Assembly: GCA_025210295.1 (NCBI GenBank)
Contig: JAOASC010000017.1
Location: forward strand, 1 to 64,000
DNA from: Flavobacteriales bacterium
GTDB taxonomy: Bacteria; Bacteroidota; Bacteroidia; Flavobacteriales_D; Parvicellaceae
Direction: 5' to 3'
DNA length: 64,000 bases
Shown here: in pieces, positions 61,563-64,000 of the stretch
How the letters are laid out: each line of letters opens with the position of its first letter
How positions within the stretch are numbered: position 1 is the stretch's first letter
Notes under the pieces: model-generated
What the model saw: only the letters and a program-made list of their open reading frames with translations
Database searches by the model: none
What the model was told of the DNA's origin: nothing
Made by a program: the position numbers and the translations under genes

Positions 61563-62108
61563 ATGAATAAGAAGTTAAAATTTACACTAACAACAATATG
61601 GATTTTACTTTCAAGAAGTTATGATGCATACTGTACCTATTTGTTAACACCAGACCTTAATGAAGAGGCTAACCCATTAGTTTCAGTAATTGGAGTATCA
61701 TCATGGACAACTTTATTAGTAATATTAAGCCTGTTAACACTTTATGTTCTTTATGTTTATTATATTAGTATGTTCACCCCATTAAATCTAGCACCAAAGG
61801 AAAAAGGTTATAGTTTCAGTAATTTTATTGCTTATACCTACTTAGGTAAAAAAAGTCATTGGACTTCAGTATTCTATAATATACCTATAAGTATAACAAG
61901 ACTTAACAATTATTTTGGACAAATGTTATCTAAATTTCTTATTTATGCAGGGATTATCTCAACAATAATGTGGTTGCTAATAAACTACACAGAGTTTTAT
62001 AAGACAATTCACAATGTGACAGTTATTTATACAATATTGATAGGAGGATGTTTGATTATAGCCTATAAATGGAATAAGTCTCTTTACAAAGAATATTTAA
62101 GTAATTAA
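61563..62108 (+). CDS. Small multi-helix membrane protein
   Basis: A 181-residue protein with about four membrane helices. The segment SRSYDAYCTYLLTPDLNEEANPLVSV has the D-x-x-T and EANP pattern seen in DUF5658-like membrane proteins. Function unknown. It is preceded by the gene-free region and followed by a 148-bp AT-rich gap. Confidence 0.65.
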   Translation: MNKKLKFTLTTIWILLSRSYDAYCTYLLTPDLNEEANPLVSVIGVSSWTTLLVILSLLTLYVLYVYYISMFTPLNLAPKEKGYSFSNFIAYTYLGKKSHWTSVFYNIPISITRLNNYFGQMLSKFLIYAGIISTIMWLLINYTEFYKTIHNVTVIYTILIGGCLIIAYKWNKSLYKEYLSN

Positions 62109-62256
62109 AAGTATGAGCCTTAAATATCTTTGAATTCATTTAACAATTAGTTTAATCCTCAAATTAACCTAGGAATCAATAGGATACATCTAATAAATAA
62201 TTATATTTGAATGTAATTTATTAATAATTAGTTTTTTTTACATAAAAATTTTCATT

Positions 62257-64000
62257 ATGAAAACATCTAAAATTAGAAAGGTATTTGTAACATGTATAGC
62301 ATTATCTAATTATTATTTTATAACAAGTCAAAATTTTAAAGAGCACATTATTGACCAAGGAGACGACAACTTCTCTTCACAAATTATACAAGGCGATATT
62401 GACGGTGATGGTGATATTGATTTAATTACAATGAGAAGTGATATCAACGTTTCTCATACTCCTTATAATATAAGATTATACGAAAATGTAGGTAGTGATT
62501 CATACAAAAGACATGTACTGCTAGACAGGCCTGCAACACAAGCTACATTAGCAGATTTAGATGGCGATGGTGACTTAGAAATTGTTGCAGCACTAAGACC
62601 AGAAGACAAAATTGTTTATTACGATAATTTAGGAGGTCTTTCTTTCTCCTCAGCTAAAACGATTGATCCATTTTGCCTAGAAGCCTATCATGTTATTGCT
62701 GGAGATTTCGATGGAGATAATGATATGGATATTGTTTGTTCATCAATAGATGGTTTAAATGAAGTTACCGTACATTTTAATGATGGAAATGGAAACTTTT
62801 CAGGGGAAAGGCTCTTGGATTATCCTATTAAAACTCCAATAGAATTTATTGTTGGAGATGTAAACAACGATGGAATAGATGACTTTTCTTATAGAAAAGC
62901 TAATGACAATGATATTTTGCTTTACGAAGGAACAAATACTGGAAACTTTAATTTACATGCTTATAATGGCAGTTCTTCTGTACCTATAACTACTTTTTGC
63001 TATACAGACCAAGAACAAGACGGAATACTAGAATTAGCTTTTTTAGACGATAATGGTATTTACATAATACGTCAATTATTAGCGTCAACTACAATGGTAC
63101 AAATTACGAATGCTAATAATTATGACCATATAGCATCTGGAGACATTGACAATGATGGAGACGATGACTTAGTATTAAACAGTATAGGTGGAACTACAGG
63201 ATATTATGTAAATGATTTAAGTAATGGGTATCTGGAATTTTCAGGCATTAATTCAGCTATTGAAGCGGGTACAGACATCATAGCTGGCGATTATAATCAA
63301 GATGGGCTAGACGAAATAGCTTTTGTTGGCGGGAGCTTTACATTTACAGGAATATCTAAATTCGAAGTCAACTCTGGAACGTTGAACTTTGATACAACTT
63401 TTGCTATTGGGGTTCCAGACGGAGCTCCAGTTTCGGGAGACTCAAAGCTATTAGCAGATATTGACTCTGATGGAGATTTAGACGTTATAACTTACCAAGG
63501 ATGGTATGAAAATGATGGCACTGGAAATTATAGCACATATCAACCTATTGCATTTCCTGACACGTTATTTAATGGATTAACAACAACGCATGATAAAATC
63601 ATAAAAGTAGTTGACATTGACACAAATGGAATTAATGATATAGTTGTCAAACTTGCAGGAAGCGATCAAACTGTTTGGCTAAACTACAACAATAACTTAG
63701 CTTCTGTTCCAAATTTAGAAAACAGGATGCCAACAAATAACATAGTCGGAGCCTCTTTTATTGATTTTGATTTAGACGGAGATTTAGATTTATTGGGAGA
63801 CGATGGTAGCTACCTAAAATGGAGTGAAAATGGTTATAATAACTTCGGATCTACTACTATAGGTAAATTTAATCCAGTGAGTGCGTTTGTGAGAGATCAA
63901 AACAATAGCTTAATCCAAGGCTTTTTCCATTTGGATATGCTAGCAGACATAGACAATGATGGAGATTTAGATGCTTTTTCTAAAAGTGGAAATGCAATTT
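62257..64000 (+). CDS. Secreted FG-GAP/VCBS repeat protein (3' end outside window)
   Basis: The ATG at 62257 opens a frame that runs off the right edge (about 581 visible residues). A signal peptide (KVFVTCIALSNYYFITSQ) is followed by at least ten calcium-loop motifs of the form DxDxDGDxD: DIDGDGDIDL, DLDGDGDLEI, DFDGDNDMDI, DVNNDGIDDF, DIDNDGDDDL, DYNQDGLDEI, DIDSDGDLDV and others. These FG-GAP/VCBS repeats form beta-propellers in surface proteins. A type IX sorting domain is likely at the missing C-terminus. Confidence 0.9.
   Translation, partial: MKTSKIRKVFVTCIALSNYYFITSQNFKEHIIDQGDDNFSSQIIQGDIDGDGDIDLITMRSDINVSHTPYNIRLYENVGSDSYKRHVLLDRPATQATLADLDGDGDLEIVAALRPEDKIVYYDNLGGLSFSSAKTIDPFCLEAYHVIAGDFDGDNDMDIVCSSIDGLNEVTVHFNDGNGNFSGERLLDYPIKTPIEFIVGDVNNDGIDDFSYRKANDNDILLYEGTNTGNFNLHAYNGSSSVPITTFCYTDQEQDGILELAFLDDNGIYIIRQLLASTTMVQITNANNYDHIASGDIDNDGDDDLVLNSIGGTTGYYVNDLSNGYLEFSGINSAIEAGTDIIAGDYNQDGLDEIAFVGGSFTFTGISKFEVNSGTLNFDTTFAIGVPDGAPVSGDSKLLADIDSDGDLDVITYQGWYENDGTGNYSTYQPIAFPDTLFNGLTTTHDKIIKVVDIDTNGINDIVVKLAGSDQTVWLNYNNNLASVPNLENRMPTNNIVGASFIDFDLDGDLDLLGDDGSYLKWSENGYNNFGSTTIGKFNPVSAFVRDQNNSLIQGFFHLDMLADIDNDGDLDAFSKSGNAI

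Overview
The window is low-GC DNA from a member of the Bacteroidota, most likely a gliding flavobacterium (order Flavobacteriales). The grounds are gldF and gldG, a PKD-repeat protein ending in a gliding-motility-type (type B) type IX secretion sorting domain, many starts without an obvious Shine-Dalgarno sequence, and the Bacteroidota -7 promoter motif TAnnTTTG (exact copies at 14746, 18778, 23733 and, on the minus strand, 5056). Species cannot be named from the sequence alone.

Host part 1 (1-23869). A secreted lysyl-endopeptidase-like protease with near-identical 393-bp tandem repeats runs off the left edge. It is followed by kdnB and kdnA (8-amino-Kdo synthesis for lipopolysaccharide), an SDR enzyme, a secreted protein, an EamA transporter, ribD, a zinc-ribbon membrane protein, glpK-glpD (glycerol catabolism), an HTH-WYL-GyrI regulator, a TPR membrane protein, the large type IX-secreted PKD protein, gldF, a decayed four-helix-bundle pseudogene, gldG, a DUF4340 protein, an M42-like peptidase and tRNA-Asp with a strong terminator.

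Prophage (about 24.2-58.5 kb). This is a nearly complete Mu-like transposable prophage. A leftward LexA-like repressor faces a small Ner-like regulator, MuA transposase (D288, D354, E389), MuB ATPase and a long early operon (HNH protein, RecA-like ATPase, DUF3164, GemA-like protein, first adenine methylase). Two late operons diverge from 42.4-42.56 kb. The leftward one carries terminase small and large subunits, DUF1320, a portal-MuF-nuclease fusion, gpG-like and tail-terminator-like proteins. The rightward one carries protease/scaffold, capsid, a lysis cassette, sheath, tube, frameshifted tail chaperone, tape measure, hub, spike, baseplate, a LysM-BspA adhesin, a fiber and a second adenine methylase. 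In Mu itself all late genes point the same way. The exact ends are unresolved; candidate transposase-binding repeats lie at 24201-24298 and 58413-58452.

Right flank (58.5-64 kb). A leftward five-gene cassette of unknown function (two small excisionase-type HTH proteins and three proteins I do not recognise), with four phased 10-bp repeats upstream, may be a second mobile element. Then come a small membrane protein and the start of a secreted FG-GAP/VCBS protein that runs off the right edge.

The most novel signals are two compact structured elements without coding capacity (37265-37379 and 58251-58366), a programmed -1 frameshift in the tail chaperone (48838), the portal-MuF-nuclease triple fusion, the divergent late operons, and the unknown cassette with its repeat array.
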